Assembly (NCBI RefSeq): GCF_036711975.1 | Contig: NC_091973.1 | Coordinates: 6,386,001 to 6,450,000, forward strand | Length of the DNA stretch: 64,000 nt | DNA from: Onthophagus taurus | Taxonomy: Eukaryota; Arthropoda; Insecta; Coleoptera; Scarabaeidae | Reading direction: 5' to 3' | Shown: positions 33,993 through 46,548 of the stretch, piece by piece | Position numbering within the stretch: the stretch's first letter is position 1 | How the letters are laid out: each line of letters begins with the position of its first letter | Translations under genes and position numbers: made by a program | Notes under the pieces: model-generated | Databases searched by the model: none | What the model was told of the DNA's origin: nothing | What the model saw: the letters and a program-made list of their open reading frames with translations, nothing else

Positions 33993-35811
33993 ATGCCTAC
34001 AAATAATCAAAACCAAAAGTGAGTAGTTATTTTTATTTAGTAATTAAGCTGTTGGCCTTGAGAGCTTATAAATTTTTTTTAAGTAATCAAAATGGTCCAA
34101 CTGCAATGCAAACGTTACAAGTTTTTCTCGAATTTTTCTGGGTGTTGATCCAATTGACTTATTTTAATATCGAAGCGATCGTGAGATGGTTTGTTCCGCC
34201 ACCGAAAAAATCAGTTAACGGTGAAATTGTTTTGGTAAGAAAATACATCTTTTCTTAGTTCTATGACTTGCTCCTTTTCGTTCATCTCGGTGTCAGATCG
34301 TATCTCTCGACGGTTCAACTCTCGTTGTTAAGATAAGATTATTTTTATTTCTCTCGTTTTGTATTTTTTTTTCTTTCCTGATAACAAAATTTACTAAGTC
34401 ATTTCGATGAGACCTCATAAGAAAATTAAATTAGTAACCACGTTTTGTTATCAAACAACCTTCATCGTTTGTTTCGTTTTTGGTTGCACGAATAGCACTT
34501 CCTACTTCGATTACACGTGCTATAATTACCACTGGAATTATTTTCTAAATATGTTGTATCCATTAAATAGTAATTAACATTTTTTTTTTTAATTTACTCA
34601 AATGAATCACTTTTTATCAATTATTTAGGTCAACAATTTTTGGTATCTTAAATATTTACAGAAAAAAAGTTGTGTTATCAAACAAAAGTATTTTTTGTTA
34701 CATACATGTAGATTACTTTATCATTTTGTATATATAAATAGGTAACTGGCGCTGGTCATGGTATAGGAAAAGAATTTGCGATGCAATACGCCGCATTAGG
34801 TGCAACCGTCATCGCTTGGGACGTAAATGAACAAAACAACTTAAAAACTGTTAAAGAAATCAATCGGTTGGGTTACCCAAAAGCCTATAGCTACGTATGC
34901 GATGTTTCTAATCGCGAAAAAGTTTTTGAGACCGTCGAAAAGGTTCGAAAAGATGTTGGGGACATCACAATTATTGTCAACAATGCTGGAATTATGCCCA
35001 CGCACTCTTTACTTGAGCACACTCAAAAAGAAATTGAAGCTATTTTTGATATAAATGTTTTAGGACATTTTTGGGTATACAATTTTTTTGATTTTTTAAT
35101 TGGCAACCAAACGTGATATAAAAACACTAATATTAGTCACAAAGCTGGAAGGTTAAATCCCTCATTATTGAATTAATTTCACGTTTGATTGCTGAAAATA
35201 GCAAAAACACTTAGTTTTTATCAAATCGTATGTTTTAATAACATTAATTATTTTTTAATAAAAATAGATAATTCAAGCAATTATGCCAAGTATGTTAAAA
35301 AGGAATCATGGTCACATTGTATCGATATCATCGTGTGCTGGATTGAGTGGTTTAGAAAATTTAGTACCATATTGTGCTAGTAAATTCGCAGTTCGAGGTT
35401 ATATGGAAGCGTTGCGAATGGAGCTGGAATTAATCCCGAATTGCCAGGTCAAATTGACGACGATTTATCCGTATATGGTCGATACAGGATTGTGTAAAAA
35501 GCCGATAATTCGATTTGCAGAAGCTATGACGATGCTGACGCCTTACGAAGTAGCCGCAACAGCTATAGACGGTCAAATGAGAGGTGTGCGTCACGTTTCT
35601 GTACCCAGATTGTATTGGTACATGAACAATTATTTTAGGTAATAAAAAAAAATTTGCGATGATTACAGTAATTTTCTGCTCGTGTATACTTTTTTATTTA
35701 GTTTGTAAAAATAATTTTAATTACTTTATTTTTTTTAGAATGAATGCCGAGAAAGGTATGAAAGCCATGAAGGAATTTTTAGGGGTCAGCTTAGGATCGG
35801 ATTTATCCTAA
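33993..35811 (+). CDS. Membrane-anchored short-chain dehydrogenase (SDR16C5/RDHE2-like)
   Basis: An NAD(P)(H)-dependent short-chain dehydrogenase/reductase close to the epidermal retinol dehydrogenase 2 and 17-beta-HSD 11/13 group; the substrate is probably a retinoid, steroid or lipid alcohol. Exons: 33993-34018, 34084-34234, 34742-35074, 35268-35638, 35739-35811; all in phase, 317 residues. Seen: a hydrophobic N-terminal segment (about residues 20-40), then VRWFVPPPKKSVNGEIVLVT; cofactor motif TGAGHGIG; NNAG; the SISS serine; and the catalytic YCASK. The C-terminus is short and polar. The N-terminal helix suggests ER or lipid-droplet attachment. The first intron is only 65 bp. Its last exon and 3' flank are duplicated at 38801-38998. 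Confidence 0.9.
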
Positions 35812-35988
35812 ATGAATACTTTTTATATCATAAAAATGAAGTAGAAATTTTGTACGAACCTTTGTAATAATAAAATCTTAGACAAAACTACGAGTTTTTT
35901 TGCATAACTTGTTTGGTGTTACCTCATACTGAATGAATTGATCGTTAAATCAAAATTGCTCCTCATAAAAGTCATTTATGAGTATTTA

Positions 35989-36042
35989 ATGACGATTTCA
36001 AAGTAAAAACTACTGATAAATTGCTTAATACGGATTTTCCAC
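35989..36042 (-). pseudogene. ECSIT coding fragment beside S3 array 1
   Basis: About 50 bp (gacgatttcaaagtaaaaac, then ...cttaatacgga) match ECSIT exon 3 at 42517-42568 (gacgacttcaaagtaaaaac ... cttaatacgga) with a few changes. It lies between the dehydrogenase 3' flank and the start of the S3 array, about 6.5 kb from the real gene. Confidence 0.8.
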
Positions 36043-36059
36043 CACTTATCCACTGCGCA

Positions 36060-38795
36060 CCATTTTTTAAAACTATTAATTTTTTAATTTCCCTGTGAAC
36101 AGTATAGAAATGGAATTTAAGATTACTTTTCTAATTATTGGTTGTATCAAAATATTTTTCAAATAAAACTTGTTAAAAATTAAGAAAGGAACAACGTTTA
36201 TTGGCACAATTTTTTAAAATTATCAATTTTGTAATTTCCCTGTGAACAGTATAGAAATGTAATTTAAGATTATCTTCCTAATTATTGGTTGTATCAAAAT
36301 ATTTTTCAAATAAAACTTGTTAAGAATTAAACAAGGAACAACGTTTGTAGGAACCATTTTTTAAAATTATTAATTTTTTAATTTCCCTGTGAATAGTATA
36401 GAAACGTAATTTAAGATTATCTTCCTAATTATTGGTTGTATCAAAATATTTTTCAAATAAAACTTGTTAAGAATTAAACAAGGAACAACGTTTGTTGGAA
36501 TCATTTTTTAAAATTATTAATTTTTTAATTTCCCTGTGAATAGTATAGAAATGTAATTTAAGATTATCTTTCTAATTATTGTTTGTATCAAAATATTTTT
36601 CAAATAAAATTTGTTAAGAATTAAACAAGGAACAACTTTTGTAGGCACCATTTTTTAAAATTATTAATTTTTTAATTTTCCTGTGAACAGTATAGAAATG
36701 TAATTTAAGATTATTTTCCTAATTATTGGTTGTATCAAAATATTTTTCAAATAAAACTTGTTAAGAATTAAACAAGGAACAACGTTTGTTGGAACCATTT
36801 TTTAAAATTATTAATTTTTTAATTTCCCTGTGAATAGTATAGAAATGTAATTTAAGATTATCTTAGTAATTATTGGTTGTATCAAAATATTTTTCAAATA
36901 AAACTTGTTAAGAATTACACAAGGAACAACGTTTGTTGGAACCATTTTTTAAAATTATTAATTTTTTAATTTTCCTGTGAGCAGTATAGAAATGTAATTT
37001 AAGATTATCTTCCTAATTATTAGTTGTATCAAAATATTTTTTAAATAAAACTTGTTAAGAATTAAACAAGGAACAACGTTTGTTGGAACCATTTTTTAAA
37101 ATTATTAATTTTTTAATTTTCCTGTGAATAGTATAGAAATGTAATTTAAGATTATCTTCCTAATTATTGGTTGTATCAAAATATTTTTCAAACAAAACTT
37201 GTTAAGAATTAAACAAGGAACAACGTTAGTTGGAACCATTTTTAAAAATTATTAATTTTTTAATTTCCCTGTGAACAGTATAGAAATGTAATTTAAGATT
37301 ATTTTTCTAATTATTGGTTGAATCAAAATATTTTTCAAATAAAACTTGTTAAAAATTAAGAAAGGAACAACGTTTATTGGCACAATTTTTTAAAATTATC
37401 AATTTTGTAATTTCGCTATGAACAGTATAGAAATGTAATTTAAGATTATCTTCCTAATTATTGCTTGTATCAAAATATTTTTCAAATAAAACTTGTTAAG
37501 AATTAAACAAGGAACAACGTTTGTAGGAACCATTTTTTAAAATTATTAATTTTTTAATTTCCCTGTGAACAGTATAGAAATGTAATTTAAGATTATCTTC
37601 CTAATTATTGGTTGTATCAAAATATTTTTTAAATAAAACTTGTTAAGAATTAAACAAGGAACAACGTTTGTTGGAATTTTTTTTTAAAATTATTAATTTT
37701 TTAATTTCCCTGTGAACAGTATAGAAATGTAATTTAAGATTATCTTCCTGATTATTGCTTGTATCAAAATATTTTTCAAATAAAACTTGTTAAGAATTAA
37801 ACAAGGAACAACTTTTGTAGGCATCATTTTTTAAAATTCTTAATTTTTTAATTTCCCTGTGAACAGTATAGAAATGTAATTTAAGATTATTTTTCTAATT
37901 ATTGGTTGAATCAAAATATTTTTCAAATAAAACTTGTTAAAAATTAAGAAAGGAACAACGTTTATTGGCACAATTTTTTAAAATTATCAATTTTGTAATT
38001 TCGCTATGAACAGTATAGAAATGTAATTTAAGATTATCTTCCTAATTATTGCTTGTATCAAAATATTTTTCAAATAAAACTTGTTAAAAATTAAGAAAGG
38101 AACAACGTTTATTGGCACAATTTTTTAAAATTATCAATTTTGTAATTTCGCTATGAACAGTATAGAAATGTAATTTAAGATTATCTTCCTAATTATTGGT
38201 TGTATCAAAATATTTTTTAAATAAAACTTGTTAAGAATTAAACAAGGAACAACGTTTGTTGGAACCATTTTTTAAAATTATTAATTTTTTAATTTCCCTG
38301 TGAACAGTATAGAAATGTAATTTAAGATTATCTTCCTAATTATTAGTTGTATCAAAATATTTTTCAAATAAAACTTGTTAAGAATTAAACAAGGAACAAC
38401 GTTTGTTGGAACCACTTTTTAAAATTATTAATTTTTTAATTTCCCTGTGAATAGTATAGAAATGTAATTTAAGATTATCTTCCTAATTATTGGTTGTATC
38501 AAAATATTTTTCAAATAAAACTTGTTAAGAATTAAACAAGGAACAACGTTTGTTGGAACCATTTTTTAAAATTATTAATTTTTTAATTTCCCTGTGAACA
38601 GTATAGAAATGTAATTTAAGATTATCTTCCTAATTATTGGTTGTATCAAAATATTTTTCAAATAAAACTTGTTAAGAATTAAACAAGGAACAACGTTTAT
38701 TGGCACAATTTTTTAAAATTATCAATTTTTTAATTTCCCTGTCAACAATATAGAAATGGAATTTAAGATTATCTTTCTAATTATTCTAATTATTA
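36060..38795. repeat. S3 satellite array 1 (about 147-bp unit, about 18 copies)
   Basis: Head-to-tail units containing ttccctgtgaacagtataga, taatttaagattatcttcct, ttggttgtatcaaaatattt and gaattaaacaaggaacaacg. Spacing is 147-148 bp (for example taagaatt at 36321, 36468 and 36615). Very AT-rich with no GC core. It lies between two copies of the dehydrogenase tail. Confidence 0.95.
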
Positions 38796-38800
38796 TTAAC

Positions 38801-38998
38801 TATGAAAGCCATGAAGGAATTTTTAGGGGTCAGCTTAGGATCGGATTTATCCTAAATTAATACTTTTTATACCATAAAAATAAAGTAATAATAAAAAATC
38901 AGACAAAACTACGAATTTTTTGCATAACATGTTTGCTGTTACCTCAAACTGAATGAATTGATCGTTAAATCAAAATTGCTCCTCATAAAAGTCATTTA
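38801..38998 (+). pseudogene. Duplicate of dehydrogenase last-exon tail and 3' flank
   Basis: Starts TATGAAAGCCATGAAGGAAT and continues through the stop codon into the 3' flank, matching 35757-35978 closely. The copy lacks about 20 bp of flank (around aaattttgtacgaacc). It sits on the far side of S3 array 1, so the array lies between direct repeats of about 200 bp. Confidence 0.92.
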
Positions 38999-39391
38999 AT
39001 AATATTGTTAATGATTTACTCGTTATTTTAAACGATTGTAAGTGTTACTATATTTAGAATATCAACAATATCGAAAGGTCAAATATTAAACAAACAGATA
39101 TTGACCTAAAATATCATTTATTAAATATATCATAAACGTTTAGCGCCATCTTTGAGGAGTTTAATAAAAGAAAAAAGGAATCTACATCAAAATTTTATTG
39201 TAAGATGATTATGGCATAAAATAAGAAGGAAATATTAAAGTTGTGTGCGTGAGAAGAAAAGAGGAATATGTTGCCATAGTTACCGCGCAAGTTGGTTTTA
39301 TAGTTAGCTTCATCTAAAACATCGTTTAAAACCTAACCTTAAATATAAGAATTATATTAAAAGTATTGTTTTAGTTTAAATAATTATTGAA
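38999..39391. other. Upstream region of Morgue
   Basis: No repeats after the dehydrogenase copy ends. It probably holds the Morgue promoter and leader; no motif can be claimed. Confidence 0.35.
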
Positions 39392-40711
39392 ATGGGTAAA
39401 AATTCAGGACCACCATCTATTTATCAACCCAGATTTTTACAGGTATCTTGATAATATAATTAATATTAAAAAATTATTGGAAAATTTTAGGGATCTGAAT
39501 GTATGTATTGTAATGGTTTTTATGGATCATGTTTTGATGAGCATGTATGCCAAACATGTCACGCATTTCTTTATCCAGTTATTGCGCCAGATATCCCAAA
39601 AGCAACAAATCTTTCAGAAGTAAGATTTTTCATCTTTTTATTGGTATTATTAATTAAGTATTTTATTTAGGAAGATGACAGTGATTCAGGAAATGATGAA
39701 CCTGCTGATAACAACTACCAACCTCCCTTAGAACAGGAACAAGCTGTTAATAATAATGGCACAGAAGAACCACTCAATGTTAAATTAAGAACATTAACCG
39801 AACAGTTAACAAAACTTGGTGACAGAATTAATCAACCAATTGCAATTAATATTGATCAATTACCACCTGAAGGTAAATCAAATGTATTTTTGAAATAACA
39901 AGCTGTAAAGTATTTGATATTAAATTAGTTTTAATCCATGCAATACAATTTTTGGATGATATATCACTTTGGAGTTTTGGCCAAGTAAACCAAAGATGGA
40001 GAAGTATAATGTTAATGTATGCAGATCAAAATTATTGGAAAAGACAAGTCCATACACATTGGCCACTCTTAAATTTAGGAGATAATCACATTGTTGAGGA
40101 TTGGCATGGGGTAATAATAATAATAAAATATTAAAATAAAATATTAATTAATCCTTTAGCTTTATACAACATTAATGAACAGCAGTTGCTGTATAAAATG
40201 TATACAACAAATGTCTGAAAAAGACTATGTAAATGAAGAGGAAAGTAGTTGGAGAAAAAATCGTTTGCGTTCAGAATTAAGGGCGTTAAGAACAGATGCT
40301 CCAGATGGTATACAAGCAATACCACTAGATGGGCATTACTACCATTGGCAAGCCACCATAATCGGTTCTGAAGGAAGTTGTTATGAAGGCGGAACATTTT
40401 TTTTATACATCCAAATACCTTGTACTTACCCAATGTCGCCGCCGCGAGTACGTTTTTTAACGAAAATATTTCACCCGAATATTTCACGACATGGCGATAT
40501 TGGTATTGACTCAATAAATACGAATTGGTCATTGGCGTTGACTATAAGTAAAGTTTTAATATCTATACAGTCGATTTTAACCGATCCAGTCTGTGATGTT
40601 TGTATGGAAAGAGAGGTTGGCCAGCTTTATTTGGAAGATAGAACTACTTTTGAAGAAGAAGCGCGAAGATGGACTTGGAAATATGCTATGCATTCCTATT
40701 TACCTAATTAA
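39392..40711 (+). CDS. morgue: Morgue-type protein: zinc finger, F-box and inactive E2-like domain
   Basis: In Drosophila, Morgue promotes loss of DIAP1 and so helps apoptosis; its E2 domain lacks the catalytic cysteine. Exons: 39392-39442, 39491-39619, 39671-39872, 39929-40110, 40160-40711; all in phase, 371 residues. Order: an N-terminal Cys/His cluster (ECMYC, then SCFDEHVCQTCH, about residues 20-42); an acidic Asn/Glu-rich linker; an F-box (LPPEVLIHAIQFLDD, then RWRSIM); then a UBC fold (LRSELRAL, GTFFLYIQIP, YPMSPPRVRF, HPNIS). Where active E2s have a cysteine after HPN..G.I, this protein has glycine (HGDIGID), as in fly Morgue. Human E2s align well otherwise (WSLALTISKVLISIQSIL). The F-box would link it to SKP1/cullin. 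Confidence 0.9.
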
Positions 40712-40773
40712 TGTTTAAGAAAATAATGAATTAACAAATAACTGTGTTTTATTTTATATTATTTAACCAACGC

Positions 40774-40894
40774 GCTTTTTGATATTTTTATTTCTTATTA
40801 TTAACAATTATTTGTTGTATTATGTAAGTGTTATTAAATTAAAATTTTTTTTAAAGAAGAAATACTTTTATTCACAATTAAATCAACAATTATT
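40774..40894. repeat. Left copy of a duplicated intergenic segment
   Basis: Contains atttttatttcttattatta and tatgtaagtgttattaaatt, and matches 42325-42450, which leads directly into the ECSIT 3' end. The two copies flank S3 array 2 as direct repeats. Confidence 0.88.
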
Positions 40895-42318
40895 ATTCCC
40901 TGTGAACAGTATAGAAATGGAATTTAAGATTATCTTCCTAATTATTGGTTATATCAAAATATTTTTCAAATAGAACTTGTTAAGAATTAAACAAGGAACA
41001 ACTTTTGTAGGCACCATTTTTTAAAATTATTAATTTTTTAATTTTCCTGTGAACAATATAGAAATGGAATTCAAGATTATCTTTCTAATTATTGGTTGTA
41101 TCCAAATATTTTTCAAATAAAACTTGTTAAGAATTAAACAAGGAACAACGTTTATTGGCACAATTTTTTAAAATTATCAATTTTTTAATTTCCCTGTGAA
41201 CAGTATAGAAATTTAATTTAAGATTATTTTCCTAATTATTGTTTGTATCAAAATATTTTTCAAATAAAACTTGTTAAGAATTAAACAAGGAACAACGTTT
41301 ATTGGCACAATTTTTTAAAATTATCAATTTTTTAATTTTCCTGTGAGCAGTACAAAAATTGAATTTACGATTATCTTCCTAATTATTGGTTGTATCAAAA
41401 TTTTTTTCAAATAAAACTTGTTAAGAATTAAACAAGGAACAACGTTTGTTGGAACCATTTTTTAAAATTATTAATTTTTTAATTTCCCTGTGAACAGTAT
41501 AGAAATGTAATTTAAGATTATCTTCCTAATTATTGGTTGTATCAAAATATTTTTCAAATAAAACTTGTTAAGAATTAAACAAGGAACAACTTTTGTAGGC
41601 ACCATTTTTGAAAATTATCAATTTTTTAATTTCCCTCTGAATAGTATAGAAATTAAATTCTAGGTTATCTTCCTAATTATTGTTTGTATCCAAATATTTT
41701 TCAAATAAAACTTGTTAAGAATTAAACAAGGAACAACTTTTGTAGGCATCATTTTTTAAAATTATTAATTTTTTAATTTCCCTGTGAACAGTACAGAAAT
41801 GGAATTTAAGATTATCTTCCTAATTGTTGGTTGTATCAAAATATTTTTCAAATAAAATTGGTTAAGAATTAAAAAAGGAACAACTTTTGTAGGCATCCTT
41901 TTTTAATTTCCCTGTGGACAATAGTTAACCGGCAGATTATCTTTCTAATTATTGTTTGTATCAAAATATTTTTCAAATCAAATTTGTTAAGAATTAAACA
42001 AGGAACAACTTTTGTAGGCACCATTTTTTAAAATTATTAATTTTTTAATTTCCCTGTGAACAGTATAGAAATGAAATTTAAGGTTATTTTCCTAATTAGT
42101 GGTTGCATCAAAATATTTTTCAAATAAAACTTGTTAAGAATTAAACAAGGAACAACTTTTGTAGGCACCATTTTTTAAAATTATTAATTTTTTAATTTCC
42201 CTGTGAACAGTATAGAAATGGAATTTAAGATTATCTTTCTAATTATTAGTTGTATCAAAATATTTTTTAAATAAAATTTGTTAAGAATAAGCAAGGAACA
42301 ACTTTTGGAGGCATATTT
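40895..42318. repeat. S3 satellite array 2 (about 9-10 copies)
   Basis: Same ~147-bp unit as array 1 and in the same orientation. One unit near 41890-41945 is truncated (ttccctgtggacaatagtt). Lies between Morgue and the 3' end of ECSIT. Confidence 0.93.
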
Positions 42319-42324
42319 TTCAAT

Positions 42325-42450
42325 TTGCGTTTTTTAATATTTTTATTTCTTATTATTAACAATTACTTGTTATATTATGTAAGTGTTATTAAATTAAATT
42401 TTTTTTAAAGAAGAAATACTTTTTTTTTATTGACAACAAAATCAACAATG
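42325..42450. repeat. Right copy of the duplicated intergenic segment
   Basis: Matches 40774-40894 and adjoins the ECSIT stop codon, so this is likely the original and the left copy the duplicate. Confidence 0.85.
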
Positions 42451-42458
42451 TCAATTTA

Positions 42459-43735
42459 TTATCGCTCATCAATTTCCGGATTTAAACCAGCAGATTCGAC
42501 AGTGAGTTCCTTTCCAGACGACTTCAAAGTAAAAACTACAGATAAAGTACTTAATACGGAATTTCCATCCTTTTCCAAATGTCGAATCCAAGATAACAAA
42601 GAATCCTTACTTGACGTTCCCGTCGCGCATAACGCAAAAATTGTGGCGTCGTTTTGTTCGTGTATGCTGGGAATATTCGCGAGGCTTTTCATTTTTGGAG
42701 GAGTAAAGTTGAAGAAGCTTACATCGATTTTACTTACATCTAAAATTCAATTAATATTAATAGGTTATTATAATGATATTTTTTTGTCATTTACCATCAG
42801 AAAGATCTTCAGTTTCTTCAGGAAAAATTTTTGGGTTTGCTCTTAACATAAAATAATTAACTGATTTCGTCCTTAACCAGACTCTATAAGGTCCTTCAAC
42901 ATAAATGGGTTCTTTTACATTGTGTTGTCTTAAAAGATCTTGTTGGATAGGGCTTTGAGCACTTACTATCCACGTATCCTCAATTGAATCAGCAATATCT
43001 GAACTCTAATACATAATTAATTTTTTTACATAATGTGTTTTAATTACTTACTTGATATATTGTTAATTTTGTTTGAACATCAACACTACTTATTCTAGCT
43101 ATTGCTAATTGTGCTAGTTCAAAAGCATCATTAGGTGGGGGATTTGGTACAGGCCAAGGAGACAGATTTTTAAATTTTGGCATCCAATACATCATTCTCC
43201 AATATTTTCTTAATGGAATACCTCTTTTTCCAAAGATGTTTAGAAGCATGGACTCCATTTCCACGTCAGGTAAGACTCCATTATCTTCCATTTGCTCTAA
43301 CAAATCAACAACACATTGTTGTTGTTTTGGATAATGCATAAACTCTGCTTGAAATATATTTTGGGGTATAAATTTTCCTTTAGGTAAAACATCAACAATC
43401 GCCTTGTATACTTCCAGATCTTTATGCACACCATATTGCTCCATATTTTTTAATGCTGAGTAAATAAATTCAACATGCCCCCTTCTATGAACATCTCTAT
43501 TTACATAAATACGAATCATATCTAAATAAGAGTTTTTTGTTTTTTCCTTTGCAGTTTCAAAACTCAATTTCTCAGTAACTTCTTTCCCTGCCCCTGATTT
43601 TTCTTTATTTTCTGTAAAACGCATCGAATTCGTATGAAAGCCCTTCATGTTGAAGGACGGTTGATTATTAAATTGATCATTTTTCGACTGTTTTATATAA
43701 AATAATAACATTCTTAATTGTCTTGTACGAAACAT
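42459..43735 (-). CDS. ECSIT: ECSIT, complex I assembly and Toll-pathway adaptor
   Basis: ECSIT works in mitochondria in complex I assembly and has been linked to Toll/TRAF6 and BMP signalling. Minus-strand exons: 43052-43735, 42795-43005, 42459-42739; in phase, 391 residues (human about 431). Exon 1 begins MFRTRQLRMLLFYIK, a basic mitochondrial-type leader without early acidic residues. Then come the helical repeat region (HVEFIYSALKNMEQYGVHKD), VVDLLEQMEDNGVLPD, NIFGKRGIPLRKY and LTIYQ. Exon 2 has EPIYVEGPYRVWLR. Exon 3 has FALCATGTSSKDSLLSWI, VVFTLKSS and SAGLNPE, which match the C-terminal domain. It converges on Morgue with S3 array 2 between. A fragment of exon 3 is copied at 35989. Confidence 0.93.
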
Positions 43736-44094
43736 GATTAATTATCGTTTAAAAAATTTTATATTGAGTTGTAATTTAGTTAAAATATAGAAATTCACAT
43801 TTTTATAGGTTAATGAACATACGACATAACCTCACTTTTTCAACGTAATGGTAATCATTGCGTTTTAACTATATAGATCCCTGCAGTCGGCAACTAATTT
43901 AGTTTTTCTTAAACATCTTGAAACGTGCATTAATTTTTCTTTATAATTATTAGCTAATTTTAAAACTATTTATAATCCAAAAAACAATTAACTAAAAATG
44001 GAAAGTTAAATTTTAATAAATCATTTATTTGCTCAATATCACAAATTGGCACTGAATCTAAAACCTTTAGACTAAATACTAAAGACTGAAATAA
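43736..44094. other. Upstream region of ECSIT
   Basis: AT-rich DNA between the ECSIT start and S3 array 3. It must hold the ECSIT promoter; no motif can be supported. Confidence 0.35.
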
Positions 44095-46548
44095 AACGTT
44101 AAGAATTAAAAAAGGAACTTTTTTTGACACCATTTTTTAAAATTATCAACTTTTTAATTTTCCTGTGCATAGTATAGAAATGAAATTCACGATTATCTTC
44201 CTAATTATTGTTTGTATCAAAATATTTTTCAAATAAAACTTGTTAAGAATTAAACAAGGAACAACGTTTGTTGGAACCATTTTTTAAAATAATCAATTTT
44301 TTAATTTCCCTGTGAATAGTACAAAAAATTAAATTCACGATTATCTTAATAATTATTGTTTGTATCAAAATATTTTTCAAATAAAACTTATTAAGAATTA
44401 AACAAGGAACAACGTTTGTAGGCAACATTTTTTAAAATAATCAATTTCTTAATTTCCCTGTGAATAGTACAAAAAATTAAATTCACGATTATCTTAATAA
44501 TTATTGTTTGTATCAAAATATTTTTCAAATAAAACTTATTAAGAATTAAACAAGGAACAACGTTTATAGGCAACATTTTTTAAAATTATCAATTTTTTAA
44601 TTTCCCTGTGAATAGTATAGAAATGAAAATTTAAGATTATCTTCCTAATTATTGTTTGTATCAAAATATTTTTCAAATAAAACTTGTTCAGAATTAAACA
44701 AGGAACAACGTTTGTAGGCACCATTTTTTCAAATTATCGATTTTTTAATTTCCCTGTGAACAGTATAGAAATTAAATTTATGATTATTTTTGTAATTATT
44801 GTTTGTATCATAATATTTTTCAAACAAAACTTGTTAAGAATTAAAAAAGGAACAACGTTTATTGGCACAATTTTTTAAAATTATCAATTTTTTAATTTCT
44901 CTGTGAACAGTATAGAAATTTAATTTATGATTATTTTTGTAATTATTGTTTGTATCAAAATATTTTTCAAACAAAACTTGTTAAGAATTAAAAAAGGAAC
45001 AACGTTTATTGGCACATTTTTTTAAAATTATCAATTTTTTAATTTCTCTGTGAACAGTATAGAAATTTAATTTAAGATTATTTTCGTAATTATTGTTTGT
45101 ATCAAAATATTTTTTAAATAAAACTTGTTAAGAATTAAACAAGGAACAACGTTTGTTGGAACCATTTTTTAAAATTATTAATTTTTTAATTTCCATGTGA
45201 ACAGTATAGAAATGTAATTTACGATTATTTTCCTAATTATTGCTTGTATCAAAATATTTTTTAAATAAAACTTGTTAAGAATTAAACAAGGAACAACGTT
45301 TATTGGCACAATTTTTTAAAATTATCAATTTTTTAATTTCCCTGTAAACAGTATAGAAATTTAATTTAAGATTATCTTCCTAATTATTGGTTGTATCAAA
45401 ATATTTCTCAAATAAAACTTGTTAAGAATTAAACAAGGAACAGCGTTTATAGGCACCATTTTTTTAAAATTGTCAATTTTTTAATTTCCCTGTGAACAGT
45501 ATAGAAATGAAAATTTAAGATTATCTTAAATTATTGTTTGTATCAAAAAATTTTTCAAATAAAACTTGTTCAGAATTAAACAAGGAACAACGTTTATAGG
45601 CACAATTTTTTCAAATGATCGATTTTTTAATTTCACTGTGAACAGTACAAAAAATGAAATTCACGATTATCTTAATAATTATTGTTTGTATCAAAATATT
45701 TTTCAAATAAAACTTGTTAAGAATTAAACAAGGAACAACGTTTATAGGCAACATTTTTTAAAATTATCAATTTTTTAATTTCCCTGTGAATAGTATAGAA
45801 ATGAAAATTTAAGATTATCTTTCTAATTATTGTTTGTATCAAAAAATTTTTCAAATAAAACTTGTTCAGAATCAAACAAGGAACAACGTTTGTAGGCACA
45901 ATTTTTTCAAATTATCGATTTTTTAATTTCCCTGTGAACAGTACAGAAAATGAAATTCACGATTATCTTAATAATTAGTGTTTGCATCAAAATATTTTTC
46001 AAATAAAACTTGTTCAGAATTAAACAAGGAACAACGTTTGTAGGCACCATTTTTTCAAATTATCGATTTTTTAATTTCCCTGTGAATAGTACAAAAAATG
46101 AAATTCACGATTATCTTAATAATTATTGTTTGTATCAAAATATTTTTCAAATAAAACTTGTTAAGAATTAAACAAGGAACAACGTTTATAGGCAAAATTT
46201 TTTTAAATTATCAATTTTTTAATTTCCCTCTGAATAGTATAGAAATTAAATTCTAGGTTATCTTCCTAATTATTGGTTGTATCAAAATATATTTCAAATA
46301 AAACTTGTTAACAATTAAAGAAGGAACAACTTTTCTTATCACCATTTTTGAAAATTATCAATTTTTTAATTTCCCTCTGAATAGTATAGAAATTAATTTC
46401 TAGGTTATCTTCCCAATTATTGTTTGTATCAAAATATTTTTCAAATAAAACTTGTTAAGAATTAAAGAAGGAACAACTTTTGTTGGCACCATTTTTTAAA
46501 ATTATCAATTTTTTAATTTCCCTGTGAACAGCATAGATTCAAGATTAT
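44095..46548. repeat. S3 satellite array 3 (about 16 copies)
   Basis: Same unit and orientation as the other S3 arrays; minus-strand open frames recur every 148 bp (44243, 44391, 44539). It contains sub-variants, for example units with gtacaaaaaattaaattcac, or with ctctgaatagtatagaaatt at the right end, and is the most diverged of the four arrays. No duplication of host DNA is seen at its edges. Confidence 0.94.

Noticed and set aside
40131-40532. Minus-strand frame of 133 codons
   Set aside because: Antisense to the E2-like exon of Morgue; no homology.
44243-45899. Repeated minus-strand frames of about 61 codons
   Set aside because: They recur every 148 bp with the S3 satellite unit and are not genes.
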